Part shown: piece by piece, positions 9,344-18,677 of the stretch
How the letters are laid out: each line of letters starts with the position of its first letter
How positions within the stretch are numbered: position 1 is the first letter of the stretch
Assembly (NCBI GenBank): GCA_030442055.1
Contig: JAUJEB010000001.1
Location: 1,922,001-1,986,000 of the forward strand
DNA: 64,000 nucleotides
DNA from: Agaribacillus aureus
GTDB lineage: Bacteria > Bacteroidota > Bacteroidia > Cytophagales > Cyclobacteriaceae
Direction of reading: 5' to 3'
Made by a program: the position numbers and the translations under genes
The notes under the pieces: model-generated
Told to the model about the DNA's origin: nothing
Database searches by the model: none
Seen by the model: the letters and a program-made list of their open reading frames with translations, nothing else

Positions 9344-11605
9344 TTACCAATCGAAATAACTTTCATATTCCTTACTTATCCTCTTCGCCACCTTTACAAT
9401 ATCGTCGGTGGGGGCACTTGGATATTCGTCATGACCTCTTGTCCAGTCATAATCCATTGATCTTACCTCCATGTCAAATTTTTTGGGGTCGATGTCATTA
9501 CCTTCGGCCAAAGCCTTACGCATATGCTCTATCAGCAATTGCCAACGCGGCAGGTAATAGCCTTTAAACAAACCGTTCCATTGTTTACCGGCATAATCTC
9601 TTAGATAGCCTTCTTTCCAGGGTTGCCAAATGGTCACGATTGTTCTGGCATTCCATTCATAATAGGCGGCTTCCTCTTCGTTCGTTGCCCAACTTTTTGC
9701 GTCTTGCAGCCATTTACCCAAAAGAAAATGCTCATTTGTTCCGGTGATATCATCCAGATCTAGGAGCATCTTTTGCAAAGCGGCAGCGGCCTTTTCAAAC
9801 CTGTCGGTATTTCTTTCCTGATAAGCTGCTGTTAGTTCATTGATAAACTTATGCGTGAGGCTGCTGACAAGCTCGCGATAGACATTGGTCAAATCAAATC
9901 TGTAAGTATCCAAATGCCCCAACTGGTCAGCGGATTCCAAAAGCAGGGCTGCTGCTTTCGCTAATTGCCGGGGTTGATAATCCCAGGCGTAGGGATCCTC
10001 CTCTGTGATTTTAAAGGTAGCTCTTTGATGCCGGATATCCTCTTTGGCGCCTTCGAATCTAATGGGCCTCGGCGTCGTAATTAAAGGCGACCACATGGTT
10101 CTGGTTCTGGAATACACAGTTTGTAACAATCCTTTCCACGCTGCAAGTGCCTTCTCATTTTCTGCACCATATCGCCGGGTCGCATAATCTGCTATCCATT
10201 TATCAATATCAACTACCGATTGATCCCAGGCTTTTTCAAATATAAAATCCTGGATAACCGGGTTATAACCCAGTCCTTCGGGAATGACGCCGATGCCTTT
10301 TAGATTATTGTTGATCTCACTGTTATAAGCAGCTGTAAAATTGGCTTGCATAACGGCCAGGTCACCGCTCATATTTACTTTCTGGTCTTCGTTGCAGATC
10401 ACATTCCAGACCCAGGGCTGACCATAAAAGGCTTCTGTTTTATCCCAGGTAGGATTTTTTTCGCCATACAGGTCAAGGACTATAACTTTATTTTTGGGGA
10501 TAGCTCCTAAAAAAGCACGGCCCCTTTCCGGCGTCCAGAACTGTTTCTTGAAAAAGAAGAACCATCCCTGCAATACCCAGGTGGCTTCCGGGTCGGCATT
10601 GGCCATCGACCGGTATACATTCCGGCTTACCTCCGCCAAAAACTTTGGGTCGGAGGAAGGAGGGTCTACCTCTATAAAACAATCGGCGTCATACAGGTGA
10701 TCGGTACCATATATTTCAGTCTGTTTCTTAATAAAGGTCGTCCCGATTTTCTGGAAAAGACTATCGGTGGGATCCAAAAACCATGTGCCGGGAATTCCCG
10801 CCCAGTCTTCGATCTGAAAAATATTCGCTGAGGGGTATAACGTTTTTAAAGCTTCAGGCACATGACCGGTGAAGGCCTGCAGCACAGGTTTCATCCCCAA
10901 GTCGCGCATACGTTTCAATATCTTTTTCTGTAAATCCTTGCGTTGAAGAATCCAGTTTTCCGGCAACGGGCCACCCAATCCATCAATATTACCCATCCAG
11001 CCCCATGGTAAGTGAGCGGGGCCAACAAAAAAGTCTTGTATTTGTTCAGGCGACATACCCAGCTCGGTAAAAACCTCCTGCCATACAGCTTCCTGTCCAA
11101 TCATAGCCAGGGGCATGTTTACACCCATCAGCGCCATGTAGTCGATCATTTTTTCCCATCGCTCCCAATTCCACCATGGCATCGTGTACCCATAAGTGCA
11201 ATAATTGAAAAAGTATCTGTAATCAAATGGCGTCTCTACCCGTTGTTTAATTTTCACCGCCGGTAGCTGATCCGGCAGCTGTAATTGATGATTGTTAATA
11301 GAAATCTGCGCGTTACAATAGTTTTTCAAATACCAGTTGAGGCCCGAGGAAAAGGCTATCGCATTGTTTCCTTCGATTAAAACCTTGCCATCAATATGGC
11401 TGATTTCAAAAAAGTCTTTTCCATCTGCAGCTCCTGCCTCCTTAAAAACAACCTGATTTTGATGATCAGGTAACAGTTGCTGCAACAAGGCGTAGGCTGC
11501 CTTTTCGTAATCGGTGGTGGCTGAAGAAATATATCCATTGTTTTTTGACCCGCAGCTCACCAACACTAGTAACAGCACGCCACCGATTATCTTATTTATA
11601 TTCAT
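9344..11605 (-). CDS. GH89 alpha-N-acetylglucosaminidase lipoprotein
   Basis: Hydrolyses terminal alpha-linked GlcNAc, the reaction of human NAGLU and of clostridial GH89 enzymes on GlcNAc-alpha-1,4-Gal of gastric mucin. The 753-residue chain begins with a lipoprotein signal (lipobox LVSC, Cys18). The NAGLU N-domain covers about 30-110 and the TIM barrel about 120-440, followed by the all-helical C-domain. The two conserved catalytic glutamates fall in DADCFIEVDPPSSDP (Glu312) and GVIPEGLGYNP (Glu443), matching the NAGLU motifs around its Glu316 and Glu446. The aromatic stretch MPWWNWERW near 142-150 is also typical. It lies 46 bp after the GH20 gene in the same operon. Heparan-type substrates are possible, but with two hexosaminidases and no sulfatase in view, mucin-like glycans fit better. 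Confidence 0.94.
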   Translation of the reverse strand: MNINKIIGGVLLLVLVSCGSKNNGYISSATTDYEKAAYALLQQLLPDHQNQVVFKEAGAADGKDFFEISHIDGKVLIEGNNAIAFSSGLNWYLKNYCNAQISINNHQLQLPDQLPAVKIKQRVETPFDYRYFFNYCTYGYTMPWWNWERWEKMIDYMALMGVNMPLAMIGQEAVWQEVFTELGMSPEQIQDFFVGPAHLPWGWMGNIDGLGGPLPENWILQRKDLQKKILKRMRDLGMKPVLQAFTGHVPEALKTLYPSANIFQIEDWAGIPGTWFLDPTDSLFQKIGTTFIKKQTEIYGTDHLYDADCFIEVDPPSSDPKFLAEVSRNVYRSMANADPEATWVLQGWFFFFKKQFWTPERGRAFLGAIPKNKVIVLDLYGEKNPTWDKTEAFYGQPWVWNVICNEDQKVNMSGDLAVMQANFTAAYNSEINNNLKGIGVIPEGLGYNPVIQDFIFEKAWDQSVVDIDKWIADYATRRYGAENEKALAAWKGLLQTVYSRTRTMWSPLITTPRPIRFEGAKEDIRHQRATFKITEEDPYAWDYQPRQLAKAAALLLESADQLGHLDTYRFDLTNVYRELVSSLTHKFINELTAAYQERNTDRFEKAAAALQKMLLDLDDITGTNEHFLLGKWLQDAKSWATNEEEAAYYEWNARTIVTIWQPWKEGYLRDYAGKQWNGLFKGYYLPRWQLLIEHMRKALAEGNDIDPKKFDMEVRSMDYDWTRGHDEYPSAPTDDIVKVAKRISKEYESYFDW

Positions 11606-11651
11606 ACAAGCTATTTGTTAAAATTTCTACTTTTTAAAGCAGTCATTGACC

Positions 11652-13190
11652 TCAGTCCTCTTTTTCAAAATTGTAATCGAACAGCAGGCTATCCTGCTCT
11701 GTATCGTCCGTTATAAGTGATAATTTAGCATCCACCTGTTCCAGTTTATTGATAAACTCATCATAGGGAGCGACCTGCTCCGTATTCCAGATTCTTTCAT
11801 TTAAAGCAGGTAAACGCTTTCTCAGGCTTGGGAATTCTACCTCGTCCGCCTGTTCCCAGGCACACATTTGGGCGCCAATTACAAGCGGGGACTCCTCTAC
11901 CTGGATTGGTGTAAAAGACGGCGCCTTGGGGAACCAGTTTTCCCATCGCCACATATTCCAACCATAAATAGTTTTGGGTTCCCACTTCTTTTTGTTCACC
12001 ACGTATAAAGGCTTCCACGAGGTATTCACCACTGTATAACCATCGGCCACCAGGTGATTTGGAAGATAGCGGTTAGTTTCAAATTCGTAAACTATAATAT
12101 CTTTGGGTATTGGTATTTCGCCCTCCCTTCTGAACCCTTCCCAAACACACATTTGTTTGCCTTGTCTTTTAACTATTTCATTCATCCTTACCAAAAAATG
12201 CCGGTACAATTCATGTACATCATCGCCCAGTTGATGCGCCTCCATATAGGCCTGAACATCCGGATCATCCATGGTTTTGTTAAAAATGGCTTCATCACCC
12301 CCGATATGAAAATAGGGTGTCGCCTTGAAAACCCGGGCAACCTCAGCTATGATATCCTCCAAAGCTGCGTATACTTCTTCTTTACCCATATTAATGATCC
12401 AGGGATTCTCTTTTTTATCCTTTAGCGCAAATATTTCAGGGTAAGCATTGACGATAGATGATGAGTGACCGGGAATATCTATCTCCGGAATGATCGTTAT
12501 TCCCCTTAGTTGAGCGTAAGCTTCCAGCTCGTCTAATTCTTCAAAGGTGTAATGCCTGTCAGGTGTAGACAGGTTGGGATATTTATCCGAAGGCAAGGTA
12601 TAAGATTGATAATCTGTAAAATGCAGCTGAACATAATTCGATTTATAAAATGAAGCCAGGTCGATTAACTTTTTGATGGTAGCCACACTATGCCAGCTTC
12701 GGGCGAGATCAATCAATAATCCCCTGTATTTGGCAGATGGTCGGTCTTTAATGGTGGCCACGGGAAAATATAATTCATTATTTTGGGTAAACGACATTTG
12801 AAGCAGCGTCGCCCTGGCCATTGCCAATGCCTGATAACTTCCGCCACTCACACGGACCTGGTCATCAATCTCAATATGATACTCATCATCAGCCAACTGC
12901 CCATCGGTGGCAAATGTAATCGCGGCGCGCTGCCTGCTGTTTGTAATTTCTAATTCAAATCCCGTTAGCTTTTTTAATTCTGTTTTGAATAGCGTTAATA
13001 AAGGCAAAACTTTTTCATTTTCGCTGTAAATAGTGCTTTTACCGGAAAGCACCACTACTTTTTCAGAAACCACCGCATCTTTTGGAATAGGAACTACGGC
13101 CGGTGCAACAGTTAAATTCCGGATTTTATTTGTATCATCGCAGGCTGTAAGGAGTATGACTGAGATCAGCAATAGGACTATTTGCCTCAT
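11652..13190 (-). CDS. GH20 beta-N-acetylhexosaminidase lipoprotein
   Basis: A 512-residue exo-acting hexosaminidase. The signal ends in lipobox LLTAC (Cys17). A GH20 N-domain lies at about 28-150, and the catalytic barrel from about 155 carries HIGGDE with Asp299-Glu300 and IIPEIDIPGH at 233-242. It has no accessory C-terminal domain, so it is near the minimal size of the family. It is the first hydrolase after susD, separated from it by a 172-bp gap containing a strong hairpin, and it is followed by GH89 after 46 bp. It is probably an outer-membrane or periplasmic lipoprotein that removes beta-HexNAc and exposes alpha-GlcNAc for GH89, or the reverse. Confidence 0.93.
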   Translation of the reverse strand: MRQIVLLLISVILLTACDDTNKIRNLTVAPAVVPIPKDAVVSEKVVVLSGKSTIYSENEKVLPLLTLFKTELKKLTGFELEITNSRQRAAITFATDGQLADDEYHIEIDDQVRVSGGSYQALAMARATLLQMSFTQNNELYFPVATIKDRPSAKYRGLLIDLARSWHSVATIKKLIDLASFYKSNYVQLHFTDYQSYTLPSDKYPNLSTPDRHYTFEELDELEAYAQLRGITIIPEIDIPGHSSSIVNAYPEIFALKDKKENPWIINMGKEEVYAALEDIIAEVARVFKATPYFHIGGDEAIFNKTMDDPDVQAYMEAHQLGDDVHELYRHFLVRMNEIVKRQGKQMCVWEGFRREGEIPIPKDIIVYEFETNRYLPNHLVADGYTVVNTSWKPLYVVNKKKWEPKTIYGWNMWRWENWFPKAPSFTPIQVEESPLVIGAQMCAWEQADEVEFPSLRKRLPALNERIWNTEQVAPYDEFINKLEQVDAKLSLITDDTEQDSLLFDYNFEKED

Positions 13191-13320
13191 TTTAATATAG
13201 GATTCGTTAATGGGTGATTTAATTAAAAAATATCAAGATCTACAAACCATCTGGTGGCAGGCATGATACCTGCTAAAAGCTATTTTGAGATTAACCTGAC
13301 CTTCAGGGCTAACAAATTAA

Positions 13321-13345
13321 CGGCCCCGCTATGGATGCGGGGCCG
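13321..13345 (-). terminator. Perfect GC-rich hairpin between susD and the hydrolase genes
   Basis: CGGCCCCGC and GCGGGGCCG form a 9-bp perfect stem around a 7-nt loop, 18 bp after the susD stop. In the minus-strand RNA it is followed by UUAAUUUGUU, a moderate U-run. This suggests partial termination, letting susCD be made in excess over the hydrolases. A second small stem (GCAGG/CCTGC, about 13257-13273) follows. Confidence 0.7.
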
Positions 13346-13362
13346 CTGGTAGTTGGTAGTTT

Positions 13363-14937
13363 TTAATAAGAATATAAAACCGGCCCCGTTTGGAGGTTAG
13401 GTTTCATTTTTACACCCGGAGCATTGGTCGCAAACCAAAGATTATCTCCGAAAACCCGATTTATGATGGTAACCCCTTCAATCGCTTTTTCAAAATTCAC
13501 TTCATTAAACTGTCGAATCGTACCTTCATTATACTGGATCCTTACCGGGTAGCCGTCATCTTTATAAATACCAATTGTAAAATAATCCAGTTCGGGATAT
13601 CCCGTTCTGCGGATCATAGCAAAGGTATTGGTACTTTGACCAAATTGCGCGATGTAGCGTTGTGTAATGATCAATTCCAGCGCGTCGGTAGCATTGTAGG
13701 CTACCGAGGGTTGATTGATATAGGTATCAATTTCCGCGGCATCAATACCAAGGTCCTGCATGTTGGCGGTTATGCCATCCTCATAAGCATCTTCCCCCGA
13801 AACGCCAACATTGAATCCCTTCAAGGCGGCTTCCGCCTTAATGAAAAGTAACTCTGAATAAGTGATGATCGGGCGTAGCTGCACCTCTGCAAATTGAGTA
13901 GATATCTGACTCACAGAATCCCTGCTTATCCTTGTAAATCCGGAAGGGTTATCGGGGTCAAACCCGGGAGGAATGCCTATATAGGTATCGGCATTGGTGT
14001 AGCCCTCTGCCGGCGCGACAAGCACTTTCATTCTGGGATCCAGTCTATCACCCAAAATATTAACAAACCCGCTACCGACATTTGGTGTGAACCCGTTGTC
14101 ATTCAAATACCTGCCCAGCGGATCGGCGTAGCTACCGGTGACATCTTCCCAGGTAATTCCAAAATTATCATCGTTGCTTTCCATTACCGGATAAGTAGTC
14201 GGGTTAGAAAAAATCTGCTCCAAGCCTGCCCTGGCAGTACCCTCGTCGACATCGGATATTCTCAGCAGAATTCTGGCTCGCAGGGTATTAGCAAATTTTT
14301 TCCACATCAAAACATCTCCGCCGGCAAAAGCATCTGACGCCGCTACCATGGCTACACCGGGATCATCGCCAAGATCGAACATGGTATTTGCTTCCTCAAG
14401 CATCGTCAATACACTGGTATATATTTCCTGTTGGGTATCAAATTTAGGTTTGTTAAACCTCTCTTCTTCCGACACCTCCCCTTTCAGGGCGTCGGAAAAC
14501 GGAATAGAACCCCATTGGTCGGTCATGGTTTGAAAAATCCAGGCCTTCATCACATACGCCGCAGCCCGGTAATTTGGATGGGGAGCTTCGTCGGTATTTC
14601 CAATGATCCGTTCAATCAACGGTAAAGTTTGTGTGTATAAAATTTGATATATCCAAAAATCATTATAATCTTCCCTGGGATTACCTTGCACAAAATCATT
14701 TAGGTTATCCAGTTGCTCAGTGGAATATTGTACCCACTTTGACATACCATGATTATTGCTTCTCACATTGTCCAGCAACTCACGGGCCGCCCGGATCTGA
14801 GCACCTAAAAGCAGTCCCTCATTACTTCCCACCGTCTGTGCATTAGGATTCGTATTGATCTCTTTAAAATCGTCTGTACAGGCCACTGATATGACAGCCA
14901 TTAAACAAAACACTTTGAATAATCTATTTATCTTCAT
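13363..14937 (-). CDS. SusD-like surface glycan-binding lipoprotein
   Basis: A 524-residue SusD/RagB-type protein, closest by eye to the SusD-like_2 group that pairs with TonB-dependent SusC porins. The signal peptide ends near Cys20 (ISVAC). The N-terminal TPR-like helices include the segment reading AAYVMKAWIFQTMTDQWGSI, a hallmark of the family. It acts as the lid and glycan receptor of the SusC channel on the cell surface. The gene starts 38 bp after susC on the same strand, as usual, and precedes the HexNAc-directed hydrolases. The ligand is inferred from those neighbours to be an N-acetylhexosamine-containing oligosaccharide. Confidence 0.94.
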   Translation of the reverse strand: MKINRLFKVFCLMAVISVACTDDFKEINTNPNAQTVGSNEGLLLGAQIRAARELLDNVRSNNHGMSKWVQYSTEQLDNLNDFVQGNPREDYNDFWIYQILYTQTLPLIERIIGNTDEAPHPNYRAAAYVMKAWIFQTMTDQWGSIPFSDALKGEVSEEERFNKPKFDTQQEIYTSVLTMLEEANTMFDLGDDPGVAMVAASDAFAGGDVLMWKKFANTLRARILLRISDVDEGTARAGLEQIFSNPTTYPVMESNDDNFGITWEDVTGSYADPLGRYLNDNGFTPNVGSGFVNILGDRLDPRMKVLVAPAEGYTNADTYIGIPPGFDPDNPSGFTRISRDSVSQISTQFAEVQLRPIITYSELLFIKAEAALKGFNVGVSGEDAYEDGITANMQDLGIDAAEIDTYINQPSVAYNATDALELIITQRYIAQFGQSTNTFAMIRRTGYPELDYFTIGIYKDDGYPVRIQYNEGTIRQFNEVNFEKAIEGVTIINRVFGDNLWFATNAPGVKMKPNLQTGPVLYSY

Positions 14938-14975
14938 CGTTCTATTTTTTTGTCTGTTAATAATTCATGACCAGA

Positions 14976-17900
14976 TTAAAAATCCAGCGTTATATTAAAT
15001 CCGTAGCTTCTTGTATTCGGTAAAGATCCGGTTTCAAAGCCCGCACCGTTGTTAAGCGGTCCCATGCTGGCTGTTTCAGAATCGATACCATTCAAATTAT
15101 TTTTGATAAGCCACAGGTTCCTTCCAATCAGGGATACTCTTGCGCCAGCTATACCCAATTTGCTGACAACATCAGCTGGCACTCTGTAGCCAATAGACAA
15201 CTCTTTCAGCTTAATGTTGGTGGCAGGTGTCGTAAATGTTTCCGTAGGGAAATTCCAGCCTGAATAAAGATCCTGGGTGCTTATCTTGGTAGTATTTGGT
15301 TGCCCGGTCTCTACATCAATGCCATCAAACAGGAATCCCCCGCCATCGGCTACATCGTCTCTTACAAAACCGCCGTCAGTATTTGTGCCGGCACTTTCTG
15401 TCAACATGCCATACCTTAGCATATAAATCTGAGTGGTAGAGATCACATGCCCACCGCTTCTGAAATCAAACAAAAAGCTTAGCTGAAAATTCTTGTAGTT
15501 AATGGTATTGAATATGCCGCCGGTCCAGTCAAGTGGTGCGGATACACCCAAATCCCTGGTACCTCTCCACTGGTTATGCATGGGGAATCCGTTCCTGGTG
15601 AGGACCTTACCTGTTCCGTAGATATTACCCTCAGCTGTATAACCAAAAGCAGCAAAATCATCAGCCATGTTAGGCACATTTTCCAGCGCATCCTGCGTAT
15701 CCCTGAAATATTCAAAACCTACCATATGACCGTAAGGCTCACCATTTGTTGCGCGGATCTCAGGCCCAAACCAGGCGGCTATATGCTTGAACGGGACAAG
15801 CTCTTCTGGAAATCCACTGACCGTACCTCTGTTTCGGGACCAGTTAAGACTCACATCCCAGGAGAAATCATTTTTCTTAATCGGAGTAACGTCCAGCTTT
15901 ACCTCCCAACCTTTGTTGGTTATAGTACCTGCATTGATAAAAGCAAATCTGGCTCCCCGCTCCCAGGCATTTTCTACCCTTACTAATTGATTGCTTGATT
16001 CATTATTGTAATAGGCAACATCCAACCTCACTTTGTCATTCAAAAAGTAAAGTTCCGTTCCAATTTCAAAAGAGGTAGACTCCTCTGGCTTAAGCGTCAC
16101 AGCCGGAATAAAATTGCTGGTACCCGAACCAAGTCCAAGCACCGGTTGCCCATTAAATGAAACCGCTTCACGACTAATAAAACGATCCAGGCTGTATGGT
16201 TGGGTATCGTTACCTACTTTTGCCCAACTGGCTCTTACTTTTCCAAATGATAAGATGCTTTCATTGATGCTTAACACGTCTGAAAAGACAAAACTTCCGG
16301 ATACTGACGGGTAGAAAAACGACCACTCATCTTCCGGGAGGGTAGACGACCAATCATTTCTTCCGGTAAAGGTCAAAAAGGCAATGTTTTTATAATTCAG
16401 ATCTACCGATCCAAATACGCTATTGACCTCCTTTTCGCTTCTGGTATTGTTCACCACAGGAGAGTTGGCAGAGTTGGATAAATTGTACACTTCCCTCACC
16501 AATAGTCCGCCCTCAGTTCTGGCAAATTTGTTGATGCTCTTTTCTCGCCTGGTGGCGGTACCGATCATGGCACCAATATTAAATTCCTCGATGATGTCTT
16601 TGTTGAAATTTAACCTGGCTTCGGCATTTAGTTCCTCATTAAAATTAAATCCTTCCTGGTATTGTCCGGCATTAAAAGCATGTTTCGCTGTAATCCTTTC
16701 ATATTCTGTGGAATTCCTATCCTCAAAAAGACTTCCCTGCAAAGACAGCCAATCTGTCAACTGGTAAGTTAAATTAAGCCCGCCGCTGAACCTTCTCCTG
16801 GTAGAAGGATTTACATTTTCATAAAGGTCCCAATAGGGATTGGGGCCGCCGCGGTAGAAACTTCTTCTATTGCCAAATTCATCTTTATGGTTCTGCAAAT
16901 CCCTGATGTCGATATTGGTAGGTATAAACAGCGCATTCCAGAAAGCGCCTGCAAAGAACCCATAGGCTGACCTGTTATCGCTGGTCATTTTTGAACCGGT
17001 GGCGGTAATGGTAGCTGAGAGTTTTTCACCCAGTTGAATGGTGGAATTCAGACTACCGGTAATCCTTTCCAGGCCGGTATTGGGTACAATACCTTCTATG
17101 TCCTGGTGTCCGATGGATACCCTGGTATTGGAAGATTCACCTACGTGTGTCAGGGATACATTGTTTAAATAACTATGGCCGGTTTCGAAGAAATTTTTCA
17201 AATTATCTTCGCCATAGGGCCTCCATTCTTTTACAATGGGCTCATTGGTCAGGGGATCCCACTGCGCTATCTGTTGCCCTTCATATCTGGGGCCCCATAG
17301 CCTGACGTCAGACTCATTGGTTCCGCCGCCGTTGCCGTCAACATATTCAAACTCTCCGTTGAACCCTTGGCCATATTCAGTTTGTACATCCGGCAATGTC
17401 AGTGGATTTTGGAAGGTAAAGCTACCGCTGTAAGTTACGCCAATACCCTTCTGGCCGGATTTGCCCTTTTTAGTGGTAATCATAATCACCCCGTTAGCGC
17501 CACGGGCGCCATACAGGGCTGTCGCACTAGCACCTTTCAGAACACTGATCGACTCAATGTCATTTGGGTTTATATCTGATAGCGGGTTACCAAAATCACT
17601 TCCGTTGCCAGGGGTAAAAAGATCTTCCGACAACGACCGGTTACTTTGAAGCGGCATGCCATCCAGCACATATAGTGGCTGATTATCAGCTGACAGAGAG
17701 GTAACACCTCTGATCAACACGCGCGGTGTTCCATCCACGCCGTTGGCAGAACCCTGTACCTGAACACCGGCCGCTTTTCCGGCCAGGTTCAGCAACATAT
17801 TTGCTTCACCGGTGTAGTTTAATCTTTCGGCATCAACGTTATCAACCGAATATCCAAGGGCTCTTTTTTCCTTACTTATGCCCAGCGCCGTTACTACTAC

Positions 17901-18548
17901 TTCACTTAATCGCTCAATCCCTGAAATCAGGGTAACGTTAATGGTACTTTCATTTCCAACCACCCTTTCGACGGTTTCGAAACCAATTGAAGAAAAGACA
18001 AGCGTTTGTCCCGGCTCTACCAATATCCGGTAAAATCCATCAAGATCCGTGACAGTTCCTTTAATCGTACCTTTGATCGTGACGTTCGCTCCCGGTAAGG
18101 CCGCGCCGTTTTCATCGACGACTTTTCCTTCTACTTCAACTTCCTCCAAAATGATCTTTTCTTCACTTTTCTTCCTCTTTATAGTCCCAACGTTAATGAT
18201 GTTATTGATTCTTTTGAACTTGAGGTCGGCCTGTTTTGATACTTCTTTCAACAGGTTATATAGATTTTCGTTGACCCGACTACTTCGCAGGTGGATAATT
18301 TTATCCACATTTTTGTCATATCGGGCAAAGGTAAAAGCTGTTTCATTCTCAATTATATGAAACAAAGTCCCCAGGTGAACATCCCGAGAATTCAGGTTTA
18401 AATCTAATTGGACCTTCCTGAGTTCGGTTACCCGCTGTCCCTCGGCTGTCGAAGCCATGAGCAGATTCAGGAACAGGCATTGGCACAAAACCCCATAAAC
18501 AGTACATTTAAACATAATAATAAGTATGCGTAAAAGTTTTATTTTCAT
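14976..18548 (-). CDS. SusC-like TonB-dependent outer-membrane transporter with STN signalling domain
   Basis: The frame is open from 18638, but the ATG at 18548 begins a proper signal sequence and leaves the two upstream hairpins untranslated; this gives 1190 residues. In order: signal peptide to about 40, STN (secretin/TonB short N-terminal) domain about 45-110, carboxypeptidase-D regulatory-like beta-sandwich about 130-215, plug with the SusC hallmark VLIRGVTSL and PLYVLDGMPL, then a 22-strand barrel ending in an aromatic residue (Phe). The STN domain shows that this transporter signals through the FecR protein encoded just upstream to the ECF sigma factor, so import and induction are coupled. 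The substrate is inferred from the GH20/GH89 neighbours. It is longer than the susC of locus 2, which lacks STN. Confidence 0.95.
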   Translation of the reverse strand: MKIKLLRILIIMFKCTVYGVLCQCLFLNLLMASTAEGQRVTELRKVQLDLNLNSRDVHLGTLFHIIENETAFTFARYDKNVDKIIHLRSSRVNENLYNLLKEVSKQADLKFKRINNIINVGTIKRKKSEEKIILEEVEVEGKVVDENGAALPGANVTIKGTIKGTVTDLDGFYRILVEPGQTLVFSSIGFETVERVVGNESTINVTLISGIERLSEVVVTALGISKEKRALGYSVDNVDAERLNYTGEANMLLNLAGKAAGVQVQGSANGVDGTPRVLIRGVTSLSADNQPLYVLDGMPLQSNRSLSEDLFTPGNGSDFGNPLSDINPNDIESISVLKGASATALYGARGANGVIMITTKKGKSGQKGIGVTYSGSFTFQNPLTLPDVQTEYGQGFNGEFEYVDGNGGGTNESDVRLWGPRYEGQQIAQWDPLTNEPIVKEWRPYGEDNLKNFFETGHSYLNNVSLTHVGESSNTRVSIGHQDIEGIVPNTGLERITGSLNSTIQLGEKLSATITATGSKMTSDNRSAYGFFAGAFWNALFIPTNIDIRDLQNHKDEFGNRRSFYRGGPNPYWDLYENVNPSTRRRFSGGLNLTYQLTDWLSLQGSLFEDRNSTEYERITAKHAFNAGQYQEGFNFNEELNAEARLNFNKDIIEEFNIGAMIGTATRREKSINKFARTEGGLLVREVYNLSNSANSPVVNNTRSEKEVNSVFGSVDLNYKNIAFLTFTGRNDWSSTLPEDEWSFFYPSVSGSFVFSDVLSINESILSFGKVRASWAKVGNDTQPYSLDRFISREAVSFNGQPVLGLGSGTSNFIPAVTLKPEESTSFEIGTELYFLNDKVRLDVAYYNNESSNQLVRVENAWERGARFAFINAGTITNKGWEVKLDVTPIKKNDFSWDVSLNWSRNRGTVSGFPEELVPFKHIAAWFGPEIRATNGEPYGHMVGFEYFRDTQDALENVPNMADDFAAFGYTAEGNIYGTGKVLTRNGFPMHNQWRGTRDLGVSAPLDWTGGIFNTINYKNFQLSFLFDFRSGGHVISTTQIYMLRYGMLTESAGTNTDGGFVRDDVADGGGFLFDGIDVETGQPNTTKISTQDLYSGWNFPTETFTTPATNIKLKELSIGYRVPADVVSKLGIAGARVSLIGRNLWLIKNNLNGIDSETASMGPLNNGAGFETGSLPNTRSYGFNITLDF

Positions 18549-18587
18549 AACTTTACTGGATTTAATTATACAATAGATTAAATTTAA

Positions 18588-18607
18588 GTAGCCCTGGCCG
18601 GGGCTAC
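18588..18607 (-). promoter_or_regulatory. Second leader stem-loop before susC of locus 1
   Basis: GTAGCCC and GGGCTAC form a 7-bp stem 40 bp before the susC ATG. In the minus-strand RNA the stem is followed by UUAAAUUUAAU, so it resembles a weak intrinsic terminator between fecR and susC. Confidence 0.55.
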
Positions 18608-18608
18608 T

Positions 18609-18641
18609 CCGGTGGTTCAGGCACTGTGCTTGAACCACCGG
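18609..18641 (-). promoter_or_regulatory. First leader stem-loop before susC of locus 1
   Basis: CCGGTGGTTCA and TGAACCACCGG form an 11-bp perfect stem around an 11-nt loop, immediately 5' of the second stem-loop in the minus-strand RNA and 36 nt after the fecR stop. It probably acts in differential expression or RNA processing. Confidence 0.6.
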
Positions 18642-18677
18642 TAATTTTTATAGTGGTTATGTTCGCAGGCTAATATT

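Noticed and set aside
18549-18638. Longer N-terminus for the susC of locus 1
   Set aside because: The extra 30 codons would translate through two perfect stem-loops and precede the real signal peptide; the ATG at 18548 gives a standard start.
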